Counted from the stretch's first letter, positions 26,488 to 35,970 are shown. The stretch: DNA of 64,000 nucleotides from Bradyrhizobium sp. CCGUVB1N3 (GCF_024199925.1 NZ_JANADR010000001.1:744001-808000); one strand, 5' to 3'. The notes: a model not told the origin generated them from the sequence alone. Numbers and translations are program-made.

Positions 26488-27205
26488 GTTGCAGAAACTC
26501 TTTCAAGCGGGGGTTTTGCGGGTTTGCCAGCAGCTCCCGTGGCTCGCCGTCGACTGCGATCTTGCCGCCTTCCATGAAGATCAGCCTGGTGCCGACCTTG
26601 CGGGCGAAGGCCATCTCGTGGGTGACCACGATCATGGTCATGCCTTCCTCGGCCAGCGACTGCATGACGCGCAGCACTTCATGCCTCAGTTCTGGATCGA
26701 GTGCGGACGTGGGCTCGTCGAACAGCATCAGCTTCGGCTTGACGGCAAGCGCGCGGGCGATCGCGACGCGTTGCTGCTGGCCGCCGGAAAGTTCGCTCGG
26801 ATAGTGGTGAGCGCGGTCGGCGAGGCCGACCTTGGCGAGCATTTCCAGCGCCCGCTTTCGCGCATCCTCCCGCGACTCGCCGCGCACGCGGCGCGGGCCG
26901 AAGGCGACGTTCTCGAGCGCCGTCATTTGTGGAAACAGGTTGAATTGCTGGAAGACCATGCCGGCTTCCTGTCGGATCATGCGGACCATGCGGCCGCCGG
27001 CCTTGACGCTGATGCCGTCGACGACGAGATCACCGCCATTGATCTCCTCCAGCGCGTTGATGCAGCGGAGTAGCGTCGACTTGCCGGAACCGGAGGGACC
27101 GATCAACACGACTTTCTCGCCAGCCTCTATCGACAGGTCGACCTGGTCGAGGATCGTGACCTGGCCGAACCGCTTGGTGACCTTCTTGAACTCCACGATG
27201 CTCAC
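26477..27205 (-). CDS. Polar amino acid ABC transporter ATP-binding protein (GlnQ-like)
   Basis: A 242-residue ATPase with Walker [10 protein letters not shown] (residues 37-45), signature [16 protein letters not shown], Walker [15 protein letters not shown] and switch VTHEMAFA. Translation starts at a GTG that overlaps the upstream permease stop as GTGA, a coupling arrangement. It ends overlapping the C45 hydrolase start. Together with the next permease and the binding protein it makes a complete importer. Confidence 0.95.
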   Translation of the reverse strand: MSIVEFKKVTKRFGQVTILDQVDLSIEAGEKVVLIGPSGSGKSTLLRCINALEEINGGDLVVDGISVKAGGRMVRMIRQEAGMVFQQFNLFPQMTALENVAFGPRRVRGESREDARKRALEMLAKVGLADRAHHYPSELSGGQQQRVAIARALAVKPKLMLFDEPTSALDPELRHEVLRVMQSLAEEGMTMIVVTHEMAFARKVGTRLIFMEGGKIAVDGEPRELLANPQNPRLKEFLQHVV

Positions 27206-27858
27206 AGGATGCGCATCCTCTTTTCGGTCATCCTGAGGATAAGCGTGAGCGCGCCGGTCATGATGAGGTAGAACATCGCCACGGCGGACCAGATTTCGAC
27301 GGCGCGAAAGTTGGCCGCCATGATTTCCTGGCCTTGCCGCGTGAGTTCGCCGACACCGATGACGATGAAGAGCGACGTATCCTTCAGGCTGACGATGAAC
27401 TGGTTGCCGAGCGCCGGAATCATGCGGCGGAAGGCGAGCGGGCCGATGATGTAGAGAAGCACCTTCCAGAGTGGCAGGCCGAGCGCCAGACCGGCTTCCC
27501 GCAATCCTTTATGGACGGAGAGAAACGAGCCGCGCACGATCTCGGCGATATAGGCTCCGGCGTTGACGACGATGGCCATGATTGCCGCCGCGAGCGGGTA
27601 AATGCGGACGTTCGCGAGGATCGGCAACGCGAAATAGATGAACATCACCTGCACGATGATCGGCGTGCCGCGTATGAGCTCGACATAGGCGAAGGCTATG
27701 GCGTTGAGGACGGCATTGCCGTAGGCGCGCGCCAGGCCGGCCGCGAAGCCGATCAGCAGTCCGCCGGCGAGCCCGGCCAGCGCGATCAGCACGGTGAGGC
27801 GGGCACCCTTCAAGAGCTCAGGCAGGGCCTGCCAGATAACCGACCACTCGAAATCCAT
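27202..27858 (-). CDS. Polar amino acid ABC transporter permease (GlnP-like)
   Basis: A 218-residue inner-membrane permease with about five helices. It has the conserved [17 protein letters not shown] loop and the EAA motif [29 protein letters not shown]. Only one permease gene is present in this cluster, so it presumably works as a homodimer. AGAGGAAAG precedes the ATG. It overlaps the ATPase gene by four bases. Confidence 0.94.
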   Translation of the reverse strand: MDFEWSVIWQALPELLKGARLTVLIALAGLAGGLLIGFAAGLARAYGNAVLNAIAFAYVELIRGTPIIVQVMFIYFALPILANVRIYPLAAAIMAIVVNAGAYIAEIVRGSFLSVHKGLREAGLALGLPLWKVLLYIIGPLAFRRMIPALGNQFIVSLKDTSLFIVIGVGELTRQGQEIMAANFRAVEIWSAVAMFYLIMTGALTLILRMTEKRMRIL

Positions 27859-27917
27859 GAGAGCTTTCCTCTAGGGAAGGCGCGCCGGTCATGCCGGCGC
27901 GCGCCGCAAAACCCGGA

Positions 27918-28670
27918 TCAGCTCTTCGGCGGCTCGGCGCCGAACCACTTCTTGTAGATGGCGGTGTAGGTGCCGTCGCCCTTCAGCTTGACCAGCGAGG
28001 CGTTGACCTTGGCGATGAGCTCACTGCCCTTCGGGAAGGCCATGCCATATTGCTGGGCCATCATTTGCGGACCGACGGTCTTCACTTTCCCCTGACCGTT
28101 GGTCTTGATGTAGTAGAGGACGTTGGGAGTGTCGTGCATCGCGGCGTCCGCGCGTCCGGTCGCGACTTCGAGATAGGCGTTGTCGCTGTTGGGGAAGAGG
28201 CGAAGCTCCGTCCCCTTGAAGTGCTCCTTGGCGTAGTCGGTTGCCGACGTGCCGGTCTTCACGGCAAGCGTCTTGCCGGCAAGGTCTTCCGGACCCTTGA
28301 TCGTGCTGTTGACCGGCACCATCAGCAGGAAGCCGCTGTCGTAATAGCCGTCCGAAAAGTCGATGACCTTCTTGCGCTCGTCCTTGATGGTGATGCCGGC
28401 CAGCCCGACGTCGACCTGCTTGGTCTGGAGCGCCGGGATGATGCCGTTGAAGTCCATCGGCTGCAGCGTGTAGGTCACGCCGATATCCTTGGCGATGGCG
28501 GCCCACAGGTCGATGTCGAAGCCGACATACTTGTCACCATCCTTGAACTCGAACGGAACGAAGGCCGTGTCTGTTGCGACGATCAGATCGCCGGCACGAG
28601 CGGGCTGGCCGAGGGCCAGGGTTGCCGCGACGGCCGCGGCGGCGGACAGGCTGGCAAGCGCGAACTTCAT
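27918..28670 (-). CDS. Amino acid ABC transporter substrate-binding protein (GlnH-like)
   Basis: A 250-residue periplasmic protein of SBP family 3. Signal peptide [20 protein letters not shown] with likely cleavage after ARA. The mature protein begins [28 protein letters not shown], and [25 protein letters not shown] is the classic glutamine-binding-type segment. The predicted start is downstream of an in-frame extension that would bury the signal peptide; GGGGACC precedes it. First gene of the operon, so its leader carries the promoter. Ligand uncertain. Confidence 0.94.
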   Translation of the reverse strand: MKFALASLSAAAAVAATLALGQPARAGDLIVATDTAFVPFEFKDGDKYVGFDIDLWAAIAKDIGVTYTLQPMDFNGIIPALQTKQVDVGLAGITIKDERKKVIDFSDGYYDSGFLLMVPVNSTIKGPEDLAGKTLAVKTGTSATDYAKEHFKGTELRLFPNSDNAYLEVATGRADAAMHDTPNVLYYIKTNGQGKVKTVGPQMMAQQYGMAFPKGSELIAKVNASLVKLKGDGTYTAIYKKWFGAEPPKS

Positions 28671-28728
28671 TTTAGGGGTCCCCTTTTGTTGGGATTGCCA
28701 CGAAACCCCCACATCGTCGCACAGATGA

Positions 28729-28785
28729 CGAAAATATAAAATGCATCTTTTTATGCAATGCATTGGAAATTTGCGTATTTTTGTG
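28729..28785 (-). promoter_or_regulatory. AT-rich promoter/operator region of the ABC/C45/RpiR operon
   Basis: In a GC-rich genome this stretch is strikingly AT-rich. It holds ATGCAT at 28741-28746 and ATGCAATGCAT at 28753-28763, an overlapping inverted/direct arrangement, plus a TATATT-like -10 on the minus strand. It lies 60-115 bases upstream of the binding-protein gene. Promoter position is inferred; exact -35/-10 spacing is ambiguous. Confidence 0.45.
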
Positions 28786-28878
28786 GCGGTTGATCCCGGT
28801 CGGTTTCGGGGGCTGCCCTAGATGGAAGCCCGTCAGTGCACCGTCTCCGCACATCGCCAGGCAAGGCGCCGCGGTCCG

Positions 28879-28977
28879 CCGGCTACTTTGCATGGGGTTG
28901 TTTTCGGGTTTTTGGTTTTGGGGCATAAGCCCTCGAGCCGGACCTATTTCATCCGCGGCCTTGAACGTCGATCCGGC
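28879..28977 (+). repeat. ~99-bp dispersed repeat, copy A (left of the SNF2 gene)
   Basis: Starts CCGGCTACTTTGCATGGGG and ends CCTTGAACGTCGATCCGGC. A second copy of the same length lies in the same orientation just after the SNF2 gene, and a 24-base partial copy occurs near 42.46 kb. No open frame of interest inside. Part of the gene-free 500 bases between the divergent ABC operon and the helicase gene; the remainder shows nothing I can name. Confidence 0.75.
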
Positions 28978-29170
28978 GTCAACGATGCTTCGGATAAACA
29001 GAAATACGGAATGTCGTATTTGCGGGTTCGTGGCCTCGGATCGAGTTTTGGCGAGACTGCTGGCTCCTTGCCATCGAATCATCTTGTTGGCGGCTATGAT
29101 TTCGCGGCTATGACGAACCGACTGGAGAGGCTATTTTTCACTGCGCCGGTATCATCGTGGGCTTCCGCTC

Positions 29171-32100
29171 GTGCTCTCGGACATCATCAACCGCAAGGAC
29201 ATCTATGATTATTTCAGCCGTTCGGCGATGGAGAAGGGGCATGCCTATCAGGCCCAAAGACGCGTCGCGGATTTGGAAGTCAGCGACGACCTGAAGCATG
29301 TCAGCGCCCGGGTCCGCGGCAGCGGATCCAATGTCTATCGCGTCGACATTGCGTTGCGGTTCGGGGGCGACCGGCTGACCGACCTCGACGGCGATTGCAG
29401 TTGTCCCATGGACTACAATTGCAAGCACGTCGCTGCGACCCTTCTCGAGGCGTTGAGCGGCAAGCAACCCGAGGCGCCGTCGTCGTCGCCACTGACGCGA
29501 AAGGCCGATACGGGCAAGACTCTCGCGCCGGCACCTCCTCCGGTTCTTCCCTTTGAGGTCCAAACCTGGATCGAGGACGTCGGCCGCACGGTGCGGACAC
29601 CTGACACTGATGCGGAGGTGAGCCAACGACTGCTGTATTGCCTGCATCCGTCGGGAGAGGCGATGCCCTTTGTGGCCGTGTCCTTGCGTTCGGTTCGGGT
29701 GCTCAAGGGAGGAGGCAATGCAGACAATTACGCCAGCCCGAGCCTGTTCGATTTCAAGTCGGAACGGGCGCCGAAATATTACCGTGATGTCGACGTCGAT
29801 CTTCTGACGCAAGTCACGGGGCGGATTCGCGCCTACTATTCCCAGGGACCGTATCCGGCGGAATTGTTGAAGCGGATCGTCGCAACGGGCCGCGCATTCT
29901 GGCTCGATCACAAACGCAAGCCGCTGATTTGGGGAGAGGAGCGCGAGGGCCGGATCGAATGGCAACAGGCCGGCAAGCGTGGCGTCGCGCCTCATCTCGT
30001 GGTGCCCGGAGCAGTCGCACTCAATGCCGAGCCGCCGGTCTATGTCGACGAAGGGTCCGGGCTGATCGGCCCCGTGCAGTTGGGCGTGCCGCCGCGGTTT
30101 GCCTGCCAGTTTCTATCGGCGCCCGCCATTCCCCGCGCGCAGGTTGAGGAAGTCTCGCGCCGCTTGAGCCAGAAGCTGCCCTCGCTTCATCACGGCCTCC
30201 TGCCCGTGCCTCCGCCGGCGGCGGTACGGATCGACGAGGATCCGCGTCCGGTACTGCGACTGAAACGCGGACACGTAAATGCGTATTACTATGCTGGCAG
30301 GGAGAAGGAGCGTGGTCCCGTCGGCGTCGCCAGTCTCGGCTTCCGCTACGGTCCGTTCGACATCGACACGACCCAGAGGGCGAGTCGGCTGGAATTGTTC
30401 CAGGCCGGGCAGGTCTATGCGATCACGCGGCGCCAGGGCAAGGAAAGGCAGGCGCGCAAGCAGCTCACCGACTTCGGTCTCGGGGACGCGAGGGCGGCAT
30501 TTCCGACGCTCGATTTCCGTCATGCCATGGACGTCACGCTGCGCGACCAGCTCGACTGGTTCGATTTTATCGCGCTTCACGCGGAAAAGTTGCGGTCCGA
30601 AGGTTTCGAGATCCTGATCGACGACGACTTTCCATTTCGGCTCGCGGAGTCGTCGGGCGACTTCGACGCCGAGCTGGAGTCGAGCGGCATCGATTGGTTC
30701 GAGCTGGCGCTCGGCATCGAGATCGACGGCGAGCGTCACGATCTCGCGCCGCACGTCGCCGCACTGGTGTCGAGGCCCGATTTCACGCCCGAGCGGTTGA
30801 AGCAACTCGCCGACAAGGGCGAGCGGTTCTACCTGCCGCTTGCCGACGGTCGTCATCTCGCGCTGGCCGCCGATCGCTTCCTTCCGCTGGTGCTGGCCCT
30901 CCACAGCCTGCACCTGAGCGGCGCCTTCGTCGACGCCAGGAAAAAGATCGGGTTGTCGCGTGCTGATGTCGTTCCGCTGCTCGGGGTTGAGACCGAGAAT
31001 TTTGCCTTTCGCGGGGCCGACAATCTCCGTCGTCTCGCCGGGCTCCTTCAGGTGCGGGGACTGACCGCGCCGGATCTCCCGCCGACCTTTCGTGCGACGC
31101 TTCGGCCTTATCAGTCGCAGGGCGTGGCATGGCTCGACCTGCTCCGCGAAAGCGGGTTGGGCGGTGTCCTGGCCGACGACATGGGGCTGGGCAAGACTGT
31201 CCAGATCCTGGCATTGATCGAGCTGGAAAAGCAGCGGGGTCGCCTCACGTGCCCGGTGCTGGTCGTTGCGCCGACGAGCCTGATGACCAACTGGTCCGCC
31301 GAGGCGCAAAAGTTTGCGCCGGAATTGAAAGTCCTCGTCCTGCAAGGCGCGGACCGCAAGCAGAAGTTTCCAGCCATCGCCGAGAACGATCTGGTCCTGA
31401 CCACCTATCCCCTGATCGCAAGGGATCGGGAGGCGCTCCTGGCGCGGGAATGGCACATGGCCGTGCTGGACGAAGCGCAGACGGTCAAGAATCCCGATGC
31501 GGCCACCACCCGCGCGCTGCGGGAGATCAGGGCGGGCCACCGCTTCTGTCTCACGGGAACGCCGATGGAAAATCATCTCGGCGAACTCTGGTCGATCATG
31601 AGCTTCGCAAATCCGGGCTATCTCGGAGACAAGGCGGCATTCTCACGCCAGTGGCGTGGGCCCATCGAGAAGCGTGGCGACAAGGCCCGCGCAGGAGCGC
31701 TGGCGCAGCGCGTCAAGCCATTCCTGCTGCGCCGGACCAAGGCTGAAGTGGCCGCGGATCTGCCCCCCAAGAGCGAGATCCTGGAGGCGATCGTGCTCGA
31801 AGGGCCGCAGCGCGACCTCTACGATTCGATCCGGCTGTCGATGTCGCGCAAGGTCCGCGAGGCCATCGAAAAGCGGGGCCTCGCCAAGAGCCACATCGTG
31901 GTGCTCGAAGCCCTGCTCAGGATGCGGCAGGTCTGCTGCGATCCGGCGCTGCTCAAGCTGAGTGACAGCGTGGAACGCCCGTCGGCCAAGCTCGACCGCC
32001 TGATCGAGATGGTGTCGGAACTGCTGAGCGAGGGACGAAAGATCATCGTTTTCTCCCAATTTACCTCCATGCTCGATCTGATCCGACGACGCTTTGACAC

Positions 32101-32488
32101 CGATAGCCTGCGTTACAGCCTGCTGACCGGCGAGACCAAGGATCGCAAGGCGGCGATCGAGGCGTTCCAGAACGGCTCGTCGGAGATATTCCTCGTCAGC
32201 CTGAAGGCGGGCGGCGTCGGCCTCAATCTGACCGCGGCGGACACCGTCATCATCTTCGATCCGTGGTGGAATCCTGCCGTTGAGGAGCAGGCGATCGATC
32301 GTGCGCACCGGATCGGACAGGACAAGGCCGTGTTCGTCTACAGGCTCGTTGCCGCCGGTACGATCGAGGAAAAGATGGACGAGCTCAAGGCCAGAAAGCG
32401 CGCGCTCGCCGACAGCCTGTTCGACCGCGATGGACAGATCGCTTCGGCGCTTACCGAGGATGATGTGAAGGCCCTGTTCGAGGCGTGA
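29171..32488 (+). CDS. SWIM-domain SNF2-family DEAD/DEAH helicase-like ATPase
   Basis: A 1105-residue Swi2/Snf2 ATPase expected to translocate on double-stranded nucleic acid or remodel protein-DNA complexes. The N-terminal SWIM zinc finger is CSCPMDYNCKH (about residues 77-87). A long middle region of bacterial SNF2 accessory type follows. The helicase core has Walker A DDMGLGKT (about 668-675), DEAQ box VLDEAQT, LTGTPMEN, VFSQFTSMLD and motif VI RAHRIGQ (near 1041). Translation starts at GTG without a strong ribosome-binding site. Bacterial homologues such as RapA recycle RNA polymerase, but the SWIM class is functionally uncharacterised. Flanked by direct repeats. Confidence 0.92.
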   Translation: MLSDIINRKDIYDYFSRSAMEKGHAYQAQRRVADLEVSDDLKHVSARVRGSGSNVYRVDIALRFGGDRLTDLDGDCSCPMDYNCKHVAATLLEALSGKQPEAPSSSPLTRKADTGKTLAPAPPPVLPFEVQTWIEDVGRTVRTPDTDAEVSQRLLYCLHPSGEAMPFVAVSLRSVRVLKGGGNADNYASPSLFDFKSERAPKYYRDVDVDLLTQVTGRIRAYYSQGPYPAELLKRIVATGRAFWLDHKRKPLIWGEEREGRIEWQQAGKRGVAPHLVVPGAVALNAEPPVYVDEGSGLIGPVQLGVPPRFACQFLSAPAIPRAQVEEVSRRLSQKLPSLHHGLLPVPPPAAVRIDEDPRPVLRLKRGHVNAYYYAGREKERGPVGVASLGFRYGPFDIDTTQRASRLELFQAGQVYAITRRQGKERQARKQLTDFGLGDARAAFPTLDFRHAMDVTLRDQLDWFDFIALHAEKLRSEGFEILIDDDFPFRLAESSGDFDAELESSGIDWFELALGIEIDGERHDLAPHVAALVSRPDFTPERLKQLADKGERFYLPLADGRHLALAADRFLPLVLALHSLHLSGAFVDARKKIGLSRADVVPLLGVETENFAFRGADNLRRLAGLLQVRGLTAPDLPPTFRATLRPYQSQGVAWLDLLRESGLGGVLADDMGLGKTVQILALIELEKQRGRLTCPVLVVAPTSLMTNWSAEAQKFAPELKVLVLQGADRKQKFPAIAENDLVLTTYPLIARDREALLAREWHMAVLDEAQTVKNPDAATTRALREIRAGHRFCLTGTPMENHLGELWSIMSFANPGYLGDKAAFSRQWRGPIEKRGDKARAGALAQRVKPFLLRRTKAEVAADLPPKSEILEAIVLEGPQRDLYDSIRLSMSRKVREAIEKRGLAKSHIVVLEALLRMRQVCCDPALLKLSDSVERPSAKLDRLIEMVSELLSEGRKIIVFSQFTSMLDLIRRRFDTDSLRYSLLTGETKDRKAAIEAFQNGSSEIFLVSLKAGGVGLNLTAADTVIIFDPWWNPAVEEQAIDRAHRIGQDKAVFVYRLVAAGTIEEKMDELKARKRALADSLFDRDGQIASALTEDDVKALFEA

Positions 32489-32550
32489 CGGAGCGAATGC
32501 CCGAGACCGACGGCCAGGCCCACGAAAAAGTGACGGGTCCGCCGGTCCGG

Positions 32551-32577
32551 CTGCCGGCTCCCGCAACACGCCGGCAG
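32551..32577 (+). terminator. Hairpin after the SNF2 gene
   Basis: CTGCCGGC and GCCGGCAG form a perfect 8-bp stem with an 11-base loop, 60 bases after the helicase stop. No adjacent T-run, but a TTTT-rich repeat begins soon after. Possible weak terminator. Confidence 0.45.
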
Positions 32578-32580
32578 CCC

Positions 32581-32679
32581 CCGGCTACTTTGCATGGGGT
32601 TGTTTTCGGGTTTTTATTGTGGAGCATAAGGCGCTCAAGTCGGACCTATTTCAACCGCGGCCTTGAACGCAGATCCGGC
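32581..32679 (+). repeat. ~99-bp dispersed repeat, copy B (right of the SNF2 gene)
   Basis: Same length and orientation as the copy upstream of the SNF2 gene, sharing CGGCTACTTTGCATGGGGTT, the GCATAAG centre and CCGCGGCCTTGAACG near the end, with scattered substitutions. Located in the 350-base gap between the helicase and transporter genes; the rest of the gap up to the transporter shows no gene. Confidence 0.75.
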
Positions 32680-32844
32680 ACCGGCGAGTGTTTCGCGTTA
32701 CACGAAATTCAAAATATCGTATTAATGTTCGCCCGGGCCTCGTGGAACTTCGCGGCAAGAAATTTCGTGTCCCGTCAATTCCGGTGTCGGCCCGCGTCGT
32801 TCCCATTCGTCTTTCATCCAGAGAGATTTGACGGGAGACCCAAA

Positions 32845-34065
32845 ATGACCCCTTCCAACTATCGCTGGGTGATCGTCGCCGCCGGCGGCCTGCTTGGCTG
32901 TGTCGCGATCGGCGGCATGTTTTCGCTGCCGGTGTTCCTGCAGCCGATCGCCAAGGATACCGGCTGGTCGGTGACGGGCATCTCCAGCGCGATGACGATC
33001 GGCTTTCTCGCGATGGCCTTCACCAGCATGGCCTGGGGCACGCTGACCGACCGGTTCGGGCCGCTGCCGGTGGTGCTGACGGGATCGGTCGTGCTGACGC
33101 TGAGCCTGACGCTCGCGAGCCACGCGACCTCGCTGATCGCGTTCCAGTTCATCTTCGGGCTCTTGGTCGGTGCGTCCTGTGCTGCGATCTTCGCGCCGAT
33201 GATGGCGACGGTGACGGGCTGGTTCGACACCCACCGCAGCCTTGCGGTCTCGCTAGTGTCGGCCGGCATGGGCATGGCGCCGATGACGATGGCACCGTTC
33301 GCTGCCTGGCTCGTCTCCAGCCATGACTGGCGCACCTCGATGCAGCTCGTGGCGCTGGTGGTCGGCGCCATCATGATCCCGGCCTCGCTGCTGGTGCGCC
33401 GCCCGCCGGCGCTGGCAAACCCGCAGGCCGCAACGTCCGAAGCGGGCGCGCCGCAGGCCGAGATGTCGCTGTCGGAGGCGCTGCGCTCGCCGCAATTCCT
33501 GATCCTGGTCGCGACCAACTTCTTTTGCTGCGCGACGCATTCCGGGCCGATCATCCACACCGTCAGCTATGCCGTGAGCTGCGGCATCCCGCTGATCTCG
33601 GCGGTGACGATCTACAGCGTCGAGGGCTTTGCGGGCATGGGCGGCCGGATCGCCTTCGGTCTCATGGGGGATCGTTTCGGTGCCAAGCGCGTGCTGGTCT
33701 TGGGCCTGCTGGCGCAAGCCTTCGGCGCGCTCGCTTACGTCTTCGCGCACCAGCTCGCGACGTTCTATGCGGTCGCCGCCGTGTTCGGCTTCATCTATGC
33801 CGGCACCATGCCGCTCTACGCCTCGCTGGCGCGCGACAATTTTCCGCTGCGTATGATGGGGACGGTGATCGGCGGCACGGCGATGGCCGGCAGCCTCGGC
33901 ATGGCGACGGGGCCGCTCGCCGGCGGCCTGATCTTTGATGCGTTCTCCAGCTACGCCTGGCTCTATATCGGCTCCTGGGCGCTCGGCCTCTGCGCGTTCC
34001 TGATGGCGATGACGTTCCGCCCGTTCGCAAAGCCGCAAGCGGAGCCTGCAGCGGCGACGGCGTGA
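32845..34065 (+). CDS. MFS transporter (monocarboxylate/OxlT-like type)
   Basis: A 406-residue major facilitator with about twelve hydrophobic helices. The loop 2-3 motif is GTLTDRFGPLPVVLTGS, and the matching second-half motif is GLMGDRFGAKRVLVLGL, with FGFIYAGTMPLYASLARDNFP later. The N-terminus MTPSNYRWVIVAAGGLLG is preceded by ACGGGAGACCC; a much longer in-frame extension crosses a repeat and is rejected. The subgroup usually carries organic anions. Substrate unknown; no metabolic partners adjacent. Confidence 0.9.
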   Translation: MTPSNYRWVIVAAGGLLGCVAIGGMFSLPVFLQPIAKDTGWSVTGISSAMTIGFLAMAFTSMAWGTLTDRFGPLPVVLTGSVVLTLSLTLASHATSLIAFQFIFGLLVGASCAAIFAPMMATVTGWFDTHRSLAVSLVSAGMGMAPMTMAPFAAWLVSSHDWRTSMQLVALVVGAIMIPASLLVRRPPALANPQAATSEAGAPQAEMSLSEALRSPQFLILVATNFFCCATHSGPIIHTVSYAVSCGIPLISAVTIYSVEGFAGMGGRIAFGLMGDRFGAKRVLVLGLLAQAFGALAYVFAHQLATFYAVAAVFGFIYAGTMPLYASLARDNFPLRMMGTVIGGTAMAGSLGMATGPLAGGLIFDAFSSYAWLYIGSWALGLCAFLMAMTFRPFAKPQAEPAAATA

Positions 34066-34075
34066 GTAATCAGGC

Positions 34076-34117
34076 CGTCATTGCGGGGCGATGCGAAGCA
34101 TCGAACCCGGAATGACG
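34076..34117. repeat. Short nested palindrome (CGTCATT...AATGACG)
   Basis: Outer arms CGTCATT and AATGACG and inner arms CGATGC and GCATCG around GAA form a nested hairpin between two convergent genes. This unit is common in Bradyrhizobium-like genomes from memory and could serve as a bidirectional terminator. Confidence 0.6.
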
Positions 34118-34120
34118 AGG

Positions 34121-34999
34121 CTAAGGGGCAAGCCGCTTTTCGAAGAACAAATCCGGGTAGGGGTCGTCGTTGAAGCGCGGGATCTCACTCCAGCCGGTGC
34201 GGCGGTAGAGCTGGCCCGCTTCCGGCAGCGCGCTGTTGGTGTCGAGCCGCAGCACGGTGATGCCGAGCTCGCGCGCAGCGCTCTCGGCCGCGTCCATCAG
34301 GCGCCGGCCAAGCCCCAGACCGCGCGCGGACGGAGAGACCCACAGCCGCTTGATCTCCGCATAGCCGTGGTCGGTTCCCTTCAGTCCGACGCACCCGATC
34401 GGCAAGCTATCCGACATCGCCACGATGAAGCTGCCGCGCGGGCGCACCATGTCCTTGGCGTCGGGGTCGCGCGACAGCTTGACGTCGAAGCCCTGTTTGA
34501 AGCGGCGTCCGAGCTCGGCATAATACTCGCCGAGGCAATAGCGCGCCTCGTCGCCGCGCGGGTTCATCTCAGTCAGTGTGGTGCGGCTCTGCCCGAGCGC
34601 AGAACCGATCATGTCCATCGCCGCCAGCAGCGCGTCGGCTTGCGAATGGCGGGCGAGCAGGGCCTCGGCCTGCGAATTGGACAGCGCCTCATAGGCATTG
34701 AACTCGCGCCGGCCCGCGCGCGTCAGCCGGGCGACGCGACGACGCGCGTCGTCCTCATGCAGGCTTGTCTCGACCATCCCTTCCTCCTCGAGACTGCGGA
34801 GCAGGCGGCTCATCAGGCCGGAATCGAGGCCCAGATAGTCACGGATCTCGGCGACGTCCTCGCGCCCATGCCCGATCGCGTTGAGCACACGCGCGGCGCC
34901 CAGGGGCCGGCCGCGGCCGAGGAAGGAGGTATCGAGCGCACCGACGGCGGAGGTGACGGCGCGGTTGAAGCGGCGGACGCGGGAAATGGGGTCGAGCAT
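34121..34999 (-). CDS. MarR-type regulator fused to a GNAT acetyltransferase
   Basis: A 292-residue two-domain protein. Residues about 1-140 form a MarR winged helix (VLNAIGHGREDVAEIRDYLGLDSGLMSRLLRSLEEEGMVETSLHEDDARRRVARLT). Residues about 150-290 form a GNAT domain with the acetyl-CoA loop RGLGLGRRLMDAAE. The fusion probably senses or modifies a small amine or peptide. A perfect 8+8 palindrome ends two bases before the start codon, so autoregulation is likely. There is no Shine-Dalgarno; the mRNA may be leaderless or have a very short leader. Confidence 0.92.
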   Translation of the reverse strand: MLDPISRVRRFNRAVTSAVGALDTSFLGRGRPLGAARVLNAIGHGREDVAEIRDYLGLDSGLMSRLLRSLEEEGMVETSLHEDDARRRVARLTRAGRREFNAYEALSNSQAEALLARHSQADALLAAMDMIGSALGQSRTTLTEMNPRGDEARYCLGEYYAELGRRFKQGFDVKLSRDPDAKDMVRPRGSFIVAMSDSLPIGCVGLKGTDHGYAEIKRLWVSPSARGLGLGRRLMDAAESAARELGITVLRLDTNSALPEAGQLYRRTGWSEIPRFNDDPYPDLFFEKRLAP

Positions 35000-35000
35000 A

Positions 35001-35020
35001 TATCTGACTTTAGTCAGATA
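35001..35020. promoter_or_regulatory. Perfect inverted repeat TATCTGAC-N4-GTCAGATA, MarR-type operator
   Basis: Eight-base arms around TTTA, immediately upstream of the ATG of the MarR-GNAT gene. MarR proteins bind palindromes of this size, so this is the predicted autoregulatory site. Its place against the start codon means it would block both transcription initiation and any conventional leader. Confidence 0.72.
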
Positions 35021-35119
35021 ATCTCGGCGGTCAATGCCCAGATCTACTTCACCGGCGTCAGCAGCGGCTTGTCCTTCTCGACCACGTAGGACGACGACTA
35101 AGCCCTACGCCGGTTCCGG

Positions 35120-35803
35120 TCAGTTCGGCAGCGGCTGGCCTGCCTGCTCCTTCACGATGTAGTCAGCGTACCAATCCGGCCAGTTCTCATCGTGCTTGCC
35201 GCCGGTCCGCTTCTCATGCTCGCCATGGGCTGTGGCCGCGCGCCGCAGCGCGCTTGCGAGCTCGGTTGTCGAATTGAACGTCGTGTCGGCCTCGACACGG
35301 CCAGGCAGGCGCGTCGTGATCTCCTGGAGCAGCCAGCCATTGCCATCGGGATCGCGGAACGAGGCGAAGGAGCGATAGCTGCCGCGCGCAGGGTCCGGGC
35401 CGCTGACGCGTCGCGAGCCGGAGATGTAGGGCTCGTCCGCACCGCTATGCGTATCGCCGCTGCCGTGAAAGACCTCGCCCACCTCGATGCCGCGGGCAAC
35501 AAGCGTGTCGCGGGCGGCCTCGATGTCGGAGACGATCAGGTACAGGCCCTGCGCGGAGCCGGGCTTGGCCGGCGTGACGTTCCTGCCGAAGATGACCGAG
35601 GCATTCGATCCCGGCGGGGTGAACTGGATCACGCGCCAGTCGTTGCCGGAGGCGAAGTCGGCATCGAGCCGCCAGCCGAGCTTTGCGTAAAATGCCTTGG
35701 CGCGATCGACGTCGGATACCGGCACGACGACGATCTCGAGCTTGAAATCGACGCTGCGCAATTTCGGAGTGCCGGCAGCCTTGCTGTTTTCCGCGGTGGC
35801 CAT
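35120..35803 (-). CDS. VOC-family (glyoxalase/dioxygenase-like) protein
   Basis: A 227-residue protein of the vicinal oxygen chelate superfamily. The first beta-alpha-beta-beta-beta module runs KLEIVVVPVSDVDRAKAFYAKLGWRLDADF through RVIQFTPPGSNASVIFG. The second includes FASFRDPDGNGWLLQEI, whose Glu is a typical metal ligand. The C-terminal 60 residues (HDENWPDWYADYIVKEQAG) are an added helical tail. AAGGGAGG precedes the ATG. Function may be antibiotic resistance, lyase or dioxygenase; no specific substrate is indicated. Confidence 0.85.
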   Translation of the reverse strand: MATAENSKAAGTPKLRSVDFKLEIVVVPVSDVDRAKAFYAKLGWRLDADFASGNDWRVIQFTPPGSNASVIFGRNVTPAKPGSAQGLYLIVSDIEAARDTLVARGIEVGEVFHGSGDTHSGADEPYISGSRRVSGPDPARGSYRSFASFRDPDGNGWLLQEITTRLPGRVEADTTFNSTTELASALRRAATAHGEHEKRTGGKHDENWPDWYADYIVKEQAGQPLPN

Positions 35804-35970
35804 GGGTTCCTCCCTTGATGTCCGTGCGCCGCGAATGTTGCGCGCCAAATGTGTCAGCTTGCATGTCGGCGCAGCCCGAACGCCACGTGCGAACGAACGC
35901 GAGGTCGGGTTCCATGGCGCTGCCTGTGTCAAAGCCGGATGCTACGGCGCCGGCGATGACCGTTGCGCGA

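Noticed and set aside
32485..32844. 120-codon extension of the MFS transporter
   Set aside because: It runs through the dispersed repeat and a hairpin, and the ATG at 32845 has a ribosome-binding site and the normal family N-terminus.
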